Assembly: GCA_964581885.1 (NCBI GenBank)
Contig: CAZOPS010000007.1
Span: 1-23,877 of the forward strand
Source: JAYEID01 sp964581885
Lineage (GTDB): Bacteria > Patescibacteriota > WWE3 > JAUXAW01 > JAYEID01
Reading direction: 5' to 3'
DNA: 23,877 nt
Part shown: positions 7,038 through 15,078 of the stretch, in pieces
Position numbering within the stretch: position 1 is the stretch's first letter
Layout: every line of letters begins with the position of its first letter
The notes under the pieces: model-generated
What the model saw: the letters and a program-made list of their open reading frames with translations, nothing else
What the model was told of the DNA's origin: nothing
The model's database searches: none
Translations under genes and position numbers: made by a program

Positions 7038-7481
7038 TTACTCAAATACAACCCGCTCAACCTGCATCAGTCTTTTGTCACTATCCTTTAAATTACTTAC
7101 TGGCCCCTGAACCTCTGCATCTAAGGACTCGGAAACAACAAGTTTCTCATCAACTGCTGTCAAGTAGATAATTGCTTCGCCATTTTCATCTGTAAGAACA
7201 TGAGTAGCCTCCCCCGGCGCATCCTGAGCAACATCAATAATACCTGAATAACTCTGCCAACCTGGCTGGAGGTCGGGATCTGTAGAACTCTCATCGCTCT
7301 CCTGCTCCTCATCTTGTCCTTCGCCTTCCTCCTGCACCAGTGAATTCTCCGAAAACCACTCCCCCGACAAAAGGTCGCTTTCCATAATTTTTATTAAACT
7401 GTAACCGACAAAAGCTGAAAAGAGAGAGACAGCAACAATAATAAAAATTTTTCGCGAGTTGTCTTGGGACAGATTTGTCAT
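7038..7481 (-). CDS. Small membrane-anchored protein with an OB-fold-like extracellular domain
   Basis: The protein has 147 residues. A short basic cytoplasmic tail (LSQDNSRK) precedes one TM helix (about 12-31, IFIIVAVSLFSAFVGYSLI). A highly acidic linker (about 50-68, rich in E, D, Q and S) leads to a C-terminal domain of about 70 residues. Its pattern (SYSGIIDVAQ, THVLTDENGEAIIYLTA, EKLVVSESLDAEVQGPV, LMQVERVVF) resembles membrane-tethered OB-fold modules. No enzyme motif is seen. It lies between prfB and ftsE, 48 and 31 nt from its neighbours, so it is probably co-transcribed and may be involved in the division complex; that link is inferred from position only. Confidence 0.75.
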   Translation of the reverse strand: MTNLSQDNSRKIFIIVAVSLFSAFVGYSLIKIMESDLLSGEWFSENSLVQEEGEGQDEEQESDESSTDPDLQPGWQSYSGIIDVAQDAPGEATHVLTDENGEAIIYLTAVDEKLVVSESLDAEVQGPVSNLKDSDKRLMQVERVVFE

Positions 7482-7529
7482 TTAGAAAATCGAGAAAATT
7501 CTAACTAACCATCAATATCTTAGTACATC

Positions 7530-8564
7530 TTACACTACCCCAACACCTTGACGCAATTGGGCCTCAATAAATTCATCTAAATTCCCATCCAAAACCTCTT
7601 CTGGTTGTTTGATCTCAACACCAGTTCGCAAATCTTTCACCATTTTGTAGGGATGCAAAACATAAGAACGAATCTGATGGCCCCAGCCCGGCACTTCATA
7701 ATCACCTCTTAGCTTCTTTTTCTCTTTTTTTCGCTCCTCCATTTTCCTCTGGTAAAGCTTTGAACGGAGCATTTCCATTGCCCTTTCTCTATTTCTCTGC
7801 TGTGTCCTTTCCATCTGACACTCCACTTTAATTCCTGTTGGTTTGTGCCTAAGCCTAACCGCAGTTGAGACCTTGTTTACATTTTGTCCTCCCGGTCCCC
7901 CAGAACGAAAAGAAGAAAACTCTATATCCTCAGAGTCCAAATCTACCTCCACATCATCTTTTATAACCGGCATAACCTCAACCAAAGAAAACGATGTTTG
8001 CCGAAGATTATCGGCATTAAAAGGGGATTGACGCACCAGACGGTGTACACCTGCTTCACCCTTGAAATAACCATAAACATGAGAATCTTCAATTTTGTAT
8101 GTTACAGATTTTAGCCCTGCTTCTTCTCCAGGAGATTCTTCAACTTTACTAATTTGCCACCCTCGCGAATCCGCATAACGCTCATACATCCGAGCTAGCA
8201 TTTCTGTCCAATCCATAGCCTCAGTGCCGCCCTGTCCAGCATGAATAGAAAGAAAAATATCGTGAGAATCGTACTCACCAGAAAGATAAGTCTTTAACTC
8301 TAACTGCTCAAGTGCGTTTTCTAACTCATTGTCTTCCACCTTACCCCTTTTCCAACCTTCTAACAAAGCTTCCACCTCTTCTAAAGCTTCCAAATCTTCT
8401 TCCAAACCTGAAATGTTCTTCATTACTTCTTGCCCCTTCCGCCAATCATCCCAAAGATCAGGGTCTTCTGATTTTTCGTACAACTCCGATAACTTCTGTT
8501 TTTTTTCCCCAATATTTAATTTTCGTTCAATAGCTTCTAAGCGTTCTGTAAAATCAGTATCCAC
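7530..8564 (-). CDS. prfB: Peptide chain release factor 2 (RF2)
   Basis: The protein has 344 residues. It carries the RF2 stop-codon recognition tripeptide SPF (RQSPFNADN) and the catalytic GGQ loop (SGGPGGQNVNK) that triggers peptidyl-tRNA hydrolysis. RF2 reads UAA and UGA, so its presence argues for UGA as a stop codon here. The N-terminus (FTERLEAIERKL) aligns with family N-termini, but the gene reads in one frame: no programmed +1 frameshift with an in-frame UGA is needed, unlike many bacterial prfB genes. The start is GTG at 8564; an in-frame TAG lies about 15 nt upstream, and a TAGAAT box 9 nt upstream suggests a very short or absent leader. It heads the ftsE-ftsX cluster, as in many Gram-positive genomes. 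Confidence 0.95.
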   Translation of the reverse strand: MDTDFTERLEAIERKLNIGEKKQKLSELYEKSEDPDLWDDWRKGQEVMKNISGLEEDLEALEEVEALLEGWKRGKVEDNELENALEQLELKTYLSGEYDSHDIFLSIHAGQGGTEAMDWTEMLARMYERYADSRGWQISKVEESPGEEAGLKSVTYKIEDSHVYGYFKGEAGVHRLVRQSPFNADNLRQTSFSLVEVMPVIKDDVEVDLDSEDIEFSSFRSGGPGGQNVNKVSTAVRLRHKPTGIKVECQMERTQQRNRERAMEMLRSKLYQRKMEERKKEKKKLRGDYEVPGWGHQIRSYVLHPYKMVKDLRTGVEIKQPEEVLDGNLDEFIEAQLRQGVGVV

Positions 8565-8690
8565 AGTAAGGTTATTCTACCATACACTTAAAAGCTATTT
8601 GACAGATAGAATCCCCAATTGTTAACCCACCAAAGCATCCAGAAATAAGTCTAAAAATACAGCGAACAGAAAAAGAAGGAGGAAAAAGTA

Positions 8691-9056
8691 ATGTCAGAGC
8701 TAAAAGAAAGGTTGTTGGACCGACATCTCGTATTCTTCGATTTGGTGACTACTGGACTTAACCCATTACGCCACGAAATTATTGAAATAGCTGCCATTGC
8801 TGCTAGACCACCCCACTTTCGGTCTTTTGCAGAATTCAAAATAAAGACCCTGCCCCAGCACATTGAAACTGCAGATCCAGAAGCTTTAGAGATTAACCAA
8901 TACAGCAAAAAAAGCTGGGCGCAAGCTACAGTACTTAAACAGGGCATTAAGAAATCTTTAAGTACCGTTAACTACAAAGGGTTTCTCGAACATAAGTTCG
9001 AGAGCCCTTTCTTACAATGTGGAAAACTGTGTACTAGGAAGAAAGCAGGTTTCTAA
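8691..9056 (+). CDS. Degenerate, truncated DnaQ-like (DEDD) exonuclease
   Basis: The protein has 121 residues, starting at ATG 8691 behind a strong GAAGGAGG SD 8 nt upstream. The N-terminus matches exonuclease motif I, but it reads FFDLVTTGL where the family has FDxETTGL: Asp17 is kept and the catalytic Glu is Val19 (codon GTG). The IIEIAAI strand and the ADPEALEINQYS region match the family. The chain then ends without motifs II and III (the His/Asp-containing half), so it is about half the usual domain length or less. The last third reads through a perfect hairpin (8976-9010), and its final codons overlap the 3' end of the facing glgA-galT gene. It is most likely a decaying gene or an inactive nucleic-acid-binding remnant. 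The SD and start are intact, so expression is possible. Confidence 0.6.
   Translation: MSELKERLLDRHLVFFDLVTTGLNPLRHEIIEIAAIAARPPHFRSFAEFKIKTLPQHIETADPEALEINQYSKKSWAQATVLKQGIKKSLSTVNYKGFLEHKFESPFLQCGKLCTRKKAGF
8976..9010. terminator. Bidirectional hairpin terminator
   Basis: The stem TCTCGAAC (8984-8991), loop ATAA and GTTCGAGA (8996-9003) are flanked by AAAGGG and CCCTTT arms that extend the pairing. On the + strand the tail is TTTCTTAC, on the - strand TTTGTAG. It lies 23 nt past the glgA-galT stop codon and inside the truncated exonuclease frame. Confidence 0.6.
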
Positions 9057-11448
9057 GCTCTTGCGCTGCTTGTTCCGGTGTCCCTTGGCCATAAACCATT
9101 ACCTCTGCACCTATCTCTATGCCACCCAACTTTTTCTCCCGCGGAACAAATTCCAAATGCCAGTGGAAATAAAAACTCCGATCTTTATCTTTTCCCAAAA
9201 AGTATTCTGACAAAGAATGAACCCAATAATTATAAGAAACACTTTTCCCGAATTTCAAAGTCATTGCTTCACAAATCCTCTTCAATACATCAGCCAAAGC
9301 AGTAACTGTGTCTAAATCAATCTCTGAGAGATTTGCCTTATGCTCTTTTGGCAATACCCACAATTCATAAGGCCACTCTGCAGCATAAGGAACAATAACC
9401 AAGAAGTGGGAGTTTTCAAAAACCTTTCTTTTTCCCTCCTGTTCACGCTTTATCAAGTCACAGTAAGGGCATTCCTTATTTTCCCGAAAGTAAATCTCGG
9501 CCTTTTCCAACTTTTCCTGAATAGACTCCGGAATTTCCTCAAACAACACTAACTGCGAATGAGGATGAGTAAGAGAAGCCCCCGAGCTTGAACCGTGGTT
9601 ACTGAAAATAAAGGGTAGTCCTTTATCACTATAATGACGAAAGCGGAACAGATAAGCTTGAACTATTTTCTCCACCTGTTCAAGCGGAAGTTGCGCAATA
9701 TCAGCAAAATGGTCTGGGCTGTGGATGATAATCTCATGTCCGGAAAGGACAGGAAATTTATTAGGAACCACGCGCACTTCCCAACCAGGACCATTGGGAA
9801 CCCCCCGACCCAATCTCAAAACTTCGGAAGGTGTCCCATCTTCTTTCCCCTCCCCAAAAGGACAAGACTTTGGATCATCCGGGCTTGATTCTCCCTGCGG
9901 TCTATTTGCCCGATCTTCAGAAAGAATGCTCCACTCCCCAGTGAAACTGTTCTCGCGGTACGCACCACAACTACGCTCCACGCCAAATCTATACCCCAAA
10001 GCTTTTTGGTAAAGTTTAAAATATTTCTTTGCGGATTCATTCCACGAAAAGTCAGCACTCATCCCCCCCTTTACTAAAGACTCCCAATCAGGAACAGCCT
10101 CTTTTAACTTCTTCTGATTCGGTGCCGCGGCTCCATTGAAAACTTTATAACTTAGCAAAGCCCTCTTGATACCTTGAATAAGGTCCCTTTTGCTATAATT
10201 TTCAAAGGTAAACCCAGTCACACCATCTTCAACTGTATCAGCCAAACCACCCACAGCATGAACCACAGGAACAGCACCGTAGCGCATTGCCATCATCTGA
10301 GGCAAGCCACAAGGCTCAAACTCAGAAGGCATAAGAATAACATCAGCACCGGCAAAAATTTGGCGAGCTAACTGTTTGTCAAACTTAATCTGGGCAGAAA
10401 AGTTCTCATTGTTTTCGTCCAACTGTTGGAACTTTTCCTCCCACTTTGGATCACCGACACCCAATAAAACAAATTGCAGATCTAATGACCTTAACTTCCG
10501 CCACGCTTTGTAAATTAAATCTAGGCCTTTTTGGTCCGGGTCCAAGCGTCCGACAAATCCAACCAATAACTTATCCGGATCTTGCCCCAAACCAACTACT
10601 TTCTGTAGCCCCTTCTTATTTTCAGCTTTTCCTTCCTTCCAAGTAGTGGCTGTGTAATTCTTAAAGATGTCCTCATCTCCTTCTGGATCAAAAGATTCTG
10701 TATCAATTCCGTTTAGAACACCTGAGATTCTTGCTTCACGTGAACGCAGAACCTCATCAAGACCTTCCCCAAACTCCGGAGTTAAAATTTCCTTTGCATA
10801 GGTAGGAGACACAGTATTTATAACTTGGGCTTTAGCTATACCCACCAAAAGAAAATCAATATTCTCGTCTTGCGCATCCCACGAGAGAAGGCGTGATTTT
10901 TCAATAGAAAGCCCAGTCTCTGAAAACAGATCCAAACTAGAAATACCCTGATAAGAAAGGTTATGAATAGTAAAAAGAATAGCAGGCGGACGGTCCAGCT
11001 CTTCCACATATTTAGGAATAAGACCTGTATGCCAATCATTTAGATGCAATACATCTGGTTTCCAGTATTCCTCGTGCTGTAGCCAGGAAACAATTGCTCT
11101 GTCAAAAAAAGCAAATCTACGAATCTCGTCATCCAGCCCCGTGAAGGCTTCCTCACCTCCGCTTGATAAATATCTATCGTTTTCAAGCAAGAGCACCATA
11201 ACATCTGTACCTGGAAGCATAGTTTGCCAAACTGTGGTTGGATGACTCTCATCTGCAAAAGGTACTTGTATCTTGCACAGTTTTTCCAAAGAATATTTTT
11301 TCCTCTTCATCACATCATAAAAGGGGATTGCTACCCGAATCTCAACACCCAACCTAGAAAGAGACTTGGGAAGTGCTGCCGAAACATCACCCAAGCCACC
11401 AATTTTGACAAATGGATCGCATTCTGAAGAACAAAATAGAACTTTCAT
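9034..11448 (-). CDS. Fusion of glycogen synthase (GT5) with a GalT-like nucleotidyltransferase
   Basis: The chain has 804 residues from the ATG at 11448 (MKVLFCSSE); an earlier in-frame start adds only five residues. Residues 1 to about 485 are a GT5 glycogen/starch synthase: KIGGLGDV (ADP-glucose binding), LNDWHTG, TIHNLSYQG, GRLDPDQKG and the EFEPCGLPQ catalytic loop. After a short linker (about 486-495), residues about 496-804 match the GalT/HIT-superfamily uridylyltransferases. They carry the active-site HPHSQ (about 628-632) with its nucleophilic His, CPYC (about 660-663, zinc ligands in this family) and FHWHLEFVP. GT5 enzymes extend alpha-1,4-glucan from ADP- or UDP-glucose. GalT relatives exchange nucleotidyl groups between sugar-1-phosphates, and one subgroup is ADP-glucose phosphorylase. 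No stop or frame break lies at the junction. The substrate of the second half is not determined. The gene follows the surface-protein genes by 54 nt and has no SD. Confidence 0.9.
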   Translation of the reverse strand: MKVLFCSSECDPFVKIGGLGDVSAALPKSLSRLGVEIRVAIPFYDVMKRKKYSLEKLCKIQVPFADESHPTTVWQTMLPGTDVMVLLLENDRYLSSGGEEAFTGLDDEIRRFAFFDRAIVSWLQHEEYWKPDVLHLNDWHTGLIPKYVEELDRPPAILFTIHNLSYQGISSLDLFSETGLSIEKSRLLSWDAQDENIDFLLVGIAKAQVINTVSPTYAKEILTPEFGEGLDEVLRSREARISGVLNGIDTESFDPEGDEDIFKNYTATTWKEGKAENKKGLQKVVGLGQDPDKLLVGFVGRLDPDQKGLDLIYKAWRKLRSLDLQFVLLGVGDPKWEEKFQQLDENNENFSAQIKFDKQLARQIFAGADVILMPSEFEPCGLPQMMAMRYGAVPVVHAVGGLADTVEDGVTGFTFENYSKRDLIQGIKRALLSYKVFNGAAAPNQKKLKEAVPDWESLVKGGMSADFSWNESAKKYFKLYQKALGYRFGVERSCGAYRENSFTGEWSILSEDRANRPQGESSPDDPKSCPFGEGKEDGTPSEVLRLGRGVPNGPGWEVRVVPNKFPVLSGHEIIIHSPDHFADIAQLPLEQVEKIVQAYLFRFRHYSDKGLPFIFSNHGSSSGASLTHPHSQLVLFEEIPESIQEKLEKAEIYFRENKECPYCDLIKREQEGKRKVFENSHFLVIVPYAAEWPYELWVLPKEHKANLSEIDLDTVTALADVLKRICEAMTLKFGKSVSYNYWVHSLSEYFLGKDKDRSFYFHWHLEFVPREKKLGGIEIGAEVMVYGQGTPEQAAQELRNLLSS

Positions 11449-11502
11449 AATTAAAAAGACCAATAAACACTAGGAGAAGTTAAGAGGACTGCTTTACTAT
11501 TC

Positions 11503-13146
11503 TCAAAAGCCAAACAGAGCAACACCCAAGATCAAAAGGAACACGGAAGCCAGCACTGTTACCAAAGTTTCTTTACCCCCAGTGGGTGGCACCTGTACTT
11601 CCTCCTCTTCCTTTTCTTCTACTGGCTGCTCACCTTCTACTGTTACATCAATAGCAGCATCATCACTTTGGTCATTTTCCCTAAGAGTAACTGTATTCAC
11701 AGAACTGTAACTACCTTCAGCAAGATCGGAGGAGAGTCCTGAACTAAATTCAACTATCACACCATTGTCCTCAGTTGAATTGGCAGGAACAGTACCAAAC
11801 CGCAAATCCTCATCAACAGTTCCGTCTAACCCAGAATCTCCTTCAAACATTTCATAAACATTAGAGCTGGTGTAGACATCTGAAACTCTTACATCCTCCG
11901 CATCTACATTTCCAGTATTCCAAACCACCACCCGCCACTCCACTGCCGACCCCACATCCACTGTTGTCCGATCATCGTACCACTTTTCGCCACCAGCTTG
12001 GCGAACATACTTCTTAATGTGCAACGCATATTCTCCCGAAGGAGCAACTTCAATGCTAGCACTATCTGAACCTCCTTGATCCAAGACACCTGTGTTTGTA
12101 GAAAGGTGGGTAGTAGTTCCCAAATCCTCAATCAAAGAATCGTTGTCTTTAACCACTGCGGTAAAGGTTTGGTAGAGGTTTGGATCTGCAAAAGACTCGC
12201 TCTCCGAACCATTGGCAGGAACTGTTCCCCAATCAAATGACGGACCAGTACCATCAGGGCTACTACCATCAAAAGTCTCATAAATGTCGAGCTGATCGTA
12301 AGAATCCGTTGAGCTAGCCTCAACACCAGATGTTCCACTATTCCAAACCACAAGCTTCCACCTGACTGTAGATTCAGGACTCACCTCTAAGGTTCCTACT
12401 TCTACCTCCAACAACGAGCTGGCTGTATCGGAATACCAAGAGGTTATGCACTCCCCACTAGTATCTATTTCACAAACATACTTCTTAATCTGGAGGTCTG
12501 CTTCACCCTCAACTGCAACACGAATACTTGCCGAGTCGGAAAGATCATAATCAGTTACATAAGCAGTATTCTGAGACAAATGCGAACCAGCACCAGCGCT
12601 TTCCAGCAGAGGATCCTCTGCCAAAACAACTGCTTCAAACTCCCGATACAAATCTGCTGATCCAAAAGACTCCTCCTCAGAACCACCAGCGGGAATAACC
12701 GTGGGCCAGTCCTGATAAGTAGGTCCGATCCCATCAGAATCTGTACCAGCAAAAGAGCTGTAGATCTCGCTTGCGGTGTAATCATCCGTAGTTTCAGAAA
12801 CAGCTATATCGTCACCACCAGCATTCCACAACACTATTTTCCAAACCACAGTTGCACCCGGATCAACAGGAAGCGTACCTACAGTCACATCTGAAAGGGC
12901 TGTTTCTGTATCGGTATACCATTCATCTGTCCCCTTAACTTTCACATACTTCTTTATCTTAAGATCAGGCTCTGTAACTGTAAAAGTAAGGGTGCAGTTT
13001 TCACCCCCGCCAAAAGAGGCTTCTGTGGGTTCTGGCTCAGTAGTAGTATCTGGCCGAGAAATTTTCCAAGCTAGAAAAACAGCTCCAGTAGCCAAAAAGA
13101 CTGTTCCCAAAACAACTAAAATCGTGGTTAATGTTTTTCTATTCAT
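11503..13146 (-). CDS. Cell-surface protein with three DUF11-like repeats and anchors at both ends
   Basis: The protein has 547 residues. An N-terminal TM segment (about 8-28) ends in LAWKISRPD and an acidic/Thr/Pro linker. Three tandem beta modules of about 140 residues follow. Each opens with a LxIKKYV motif (KIKKYVKVKG, QIKKYVCEID, HIKKYVRQAG) and contains a VxWKxVxWNxG strand pair, a tyrosine-rich loop before IYxxFxG, and a closing SASIxV. This organisation resembles DUF11/conserved-repeat surface proteins. The C-terminus is VPPTGG plus a hydrophobic helix (about 523-547), similar to a sorting signal but without a basic tail. It starts 12 nt after the stop of the upstream surface protein, with no SD, and both share a similar N-terminal anchor, so they form one unit. 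The role is structural or adhesive by inference. Confidence 0.85.
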   Translation of the reverse strand: MNRKTLTTILVVLGTVFLATGAVFLAWKISRPDTTTEPEPTEASFGGGENCTLTFTVTEPDLKIKKYVKVKGTDEWYTDTETALSDVTVGTLPVDPGATVVWKIVLWNAGGDDIAVSETTDDYTASEIYSSFAGTDSDGIGPTYQDWPTVIPAGGSEEESFGSADLYREFEAVVLAEDPLLESAGAGSHLSQNTAYVTDYDLSDSASIRVAVEGEADLQIKKYVCEIDTSGECITSWYSDTASSLLEVEVGTLEVSPESTVRWKLVVWNSGTSGVEASSTDSYDQLDIYETFDGSSPDGTGPSFDWGTVPANGSESESFADPNLYQTFTAVVKDNDSLIEDLGTTTHLSTNTGVLDQGGSDSASIEVAPSGEYALHIKKYVRQAGGEKWYDDRTTVDVGSAVEWRVVVWNTGNVDAEDVRVSDVYTSSNVYEMFEGDSGLDGTVDEDLRFGTVPANSTEDNGVIVEFSSGLSSDLAEGSYSSVNTVTLRENDQSDDAAIDVTVEGEQPVEEKEEEEVQVPPTGGKETLVTVLASVFLLILGVALFGF

Positions 13147-13158
13147 AATAGCTAACTA

Positions 13159-15012
13159 CTAGGGCGACGGGGCAGCATAATTTGTACACTGCACAGTTCC
13201 TTGAACATTAGCGCAAACTCTACTTGCCACGCCCCAAGTACCGGTCTGATCAATCACAATAGGTGTATCGTTCGAACTAGAAGGATAAGTAGCACTCCAC
13301 GTAGGACCTTGTCCACTCACATCCACAGAGAAGGGGTTGCCAGCAATTTGTTCATTTTCCTGAAAACCATCAAAAGCCGAGGCAACCTTGGAATCAAAAT
13401 AAACTTTAAAATCAATGCGAACAATAGGATAGGGGTTATCGCGCTGCTCCTCATAAGACCAGCGGCTGCTTCCTTGGCAAGTCAAGCTAACAGAATCACC
13501 AAGCTCAATCTCCGAAGGAGACGGTGAAACAGTCAGATCATCACAAGTAACATCTTCCTCAGGGAAGGGTGCCAAATCCAACTCCAATACGCAACCCTCA
13601 CCATCTGCAGTACAACTATCCTGGTCGTCACAACCAGATGATCCTGCATCGTTACTTACCTTTACCCAAGCATAATGTGTGCTTGGCTGATAAGTATCAT
13701 TAGTGAGGCTAGTTAGATCCCACAACGCCTTGTTATCACCATTAACTGCACTAGGATCAATGGAACCTGCATCCGAACCCCAACTGTAACTAAGAGCACC
13801 GCCGTCTCCCTCGGTAGCTTGAACTGTAAGAGTTGTCTCCCCGCCAAAATACGGGAGTTCAGTGGGGTGGGCAGTAATACTAGTACACCTTGGAGGATTT
13901 TGGTCAGCTATATTTACATCAAAAGTTAACCCACAATCATTTTCCCCCCACGCCCCACAAGTACCAGCTGCCTCGCAAGCCTGACACTGCCATTGGTAAG
14001 TAACGGGACTGCTATATTGAGGAATTTGATAAGTTACGGAACCAGTATTATCTTGAGCACCAGGAAAGTCATCAGCCCACCCATCCACGCCATCATAAGT
14101 GTACCGATAATTATAATGATCAAAGCCACTTCCGCTATGGGAACAAGTAATAGTAACAGTATCTAGGGGGTACAAATCACCAGTAGGTTCCCTACTTATC
14201 ACATCACAAGCAAGAGCCTCGCCACAGTATTGATCATCAATTTCCCAGAGAACTGCATCATTTGCAATATTCGGGTTTCCTACTGCACCATCAGTTTGTC
14301 CCACAGGACAGTCTGGAGGCGCCCCGCCAAAATCAGCAGCTAAGCAATTTGTCTTCCAATAATCATCTGAATTTATTGTATAGTTATTTGGGGTTGTTTC
14401 ATTATCGTTACAGCCGTCAGGACCAAAACTATCGCAGTGATAACGGGTAAAGCTTAGTGGCTGCTCCCTACAATTTTCAGCATGAACAGTTAGGCAAGCC
14501 TCTTCCACAGTTATTTCCTGCCCGTTATAATCAAAAGTTTCCGGCCCGTGTGCCCATGAAATCTCACACTCTTCCGAAGGCGGTTCGTCAGAAACACAAG
14601 AACCATTTTCACACGTCTTACCTTCTGCTAAACAATCCTGTACCCAGCCAAAGTGTCCATCGTCACAACTGTTATCGGGACCACAAAAGTCACAGCATCT
14701 TCCCCATGCCTTTAGACAATCGCCGTGACATTCATAGTTTGAAACATCGCAAAGCTCGGGTTTATCACCACCACAATAATCAGAAAGTTTTGTGCCGGTG
14801 CAACCAGCTGCCTCAGCCGGGGCTTCTGTTGGCTCCTCTGTCTTTTGAATTCTCCAAGCAAGAAAACCGGCAGTACCACCCAAAATCAGGGTGGAAGCTA
14901 CAGTAACACCCACAAGTATTTTCTTACTTTTCAATAATGAAAAAACGTTCCCAAAAAAGGAACCAGAAGGTTTAGATTCAGTTTCAGGATCTGAAAAGGA
15001 TATGTTTTCCAT
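13159..15012 (-). CDS. Cys-rich membrane-anchored surface protein with Ig-like domains
   Basis: The protein has 617 residues. A cytoplasmic N-terminus of about 30 residues precedes one TM helix (about 33-53, ILVGVTVASTLILGGTAGFLAW). The linker TEEPTEAPAEAAG resembles that of its downstream neighbour. Residues about 68-145 are very Cys-rich (pairs such as CCDFCGPDNSC and CENGSC), suggesting a disulphide-bonded module. The rest is beta-rich with paired Cys residues and patterns like VTITCSHSG, LTVQATEGDGG and VSPSPSEIELGDSVSLTC, typical of PKD or Ig-like modules. No C-terminal membrane segment is present. It is encoded 66 nt after secA and 12 nt before the DUF11-like gene. Surface exposure is well supported; binding function is unknown. 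Confidence 0.85.
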   Translation of the reverse strand: MENISFSDPETESKPSGSFFGNVFSLLKSKKILVGVTVASTLILGGTAGFLAWRIQKTEEPTEAPAEAAGCTGTKLSDYCGGDKPELCDVSNYECHGDCLKAWGRCCDFCGPDNSCDDGHFGWVQDCLAEGKTCENGSCVSDEPPSEECEISWAHGPETFDYNGQEITVEEACLTVHAENCREQPLSFTRYHCDSFGPDGCNDNETTPNNYTINSDDYWKTNCLAADFGGAPPDCPVGQTDGAVGNPNIANDAVLWEIDDQYCGEALACDVISREPTGDLYPLDTVTITCSHSGSGFDHYNYRYTYDGVDGWADDFPGAQDNTGSVTYQIPQYSSPVTYQWQCQACEAAGTCGAWGENDCGLTFDVNIADQNPPRCTSITAHPTELPYFGGETTLTVQATEGDGGALSYSWGSDAGSIDPSAVNGDNKALWDLTSLTNDTYQPSTHYAWVKVSNDAGSSGCDDQDSCTADGEGCVLELDLAPFPEEDVTCDDLTVSPSPSEIELGDSVSLTCQGSSRWSYEEQRDNPYPIVRIDFKVYFDSKVASAFDGFQENEQIAGNPFSVDVSGQGPTWSATYPSSSNDTPIVIDQTGTWGVASRVCANVQGTVQCTNYAAPSP

Positions 15013-15078
15013 GGACAGGGCCTATCCCAATGTAAGTTAGATCCAAGCTAGCATATAACAAAGGGCAGCGCAAGCAAA

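Noticed and set aside
8540..8600. Programmed +1 frameshift at the start of prfB
   Set aside because: The downstream frame already contains the family N-terminus from GTG 8564, and no CTT-TGA slip site is present; an in-frame TAG lies just upstream of the start.
14457..14906. Plus-strand frame of 149 codons inside the Cys-rich surface gene
   Set aside because: It is the shadow of a well-supported minus-strand gene with TM anchor and Ig-like motifs.
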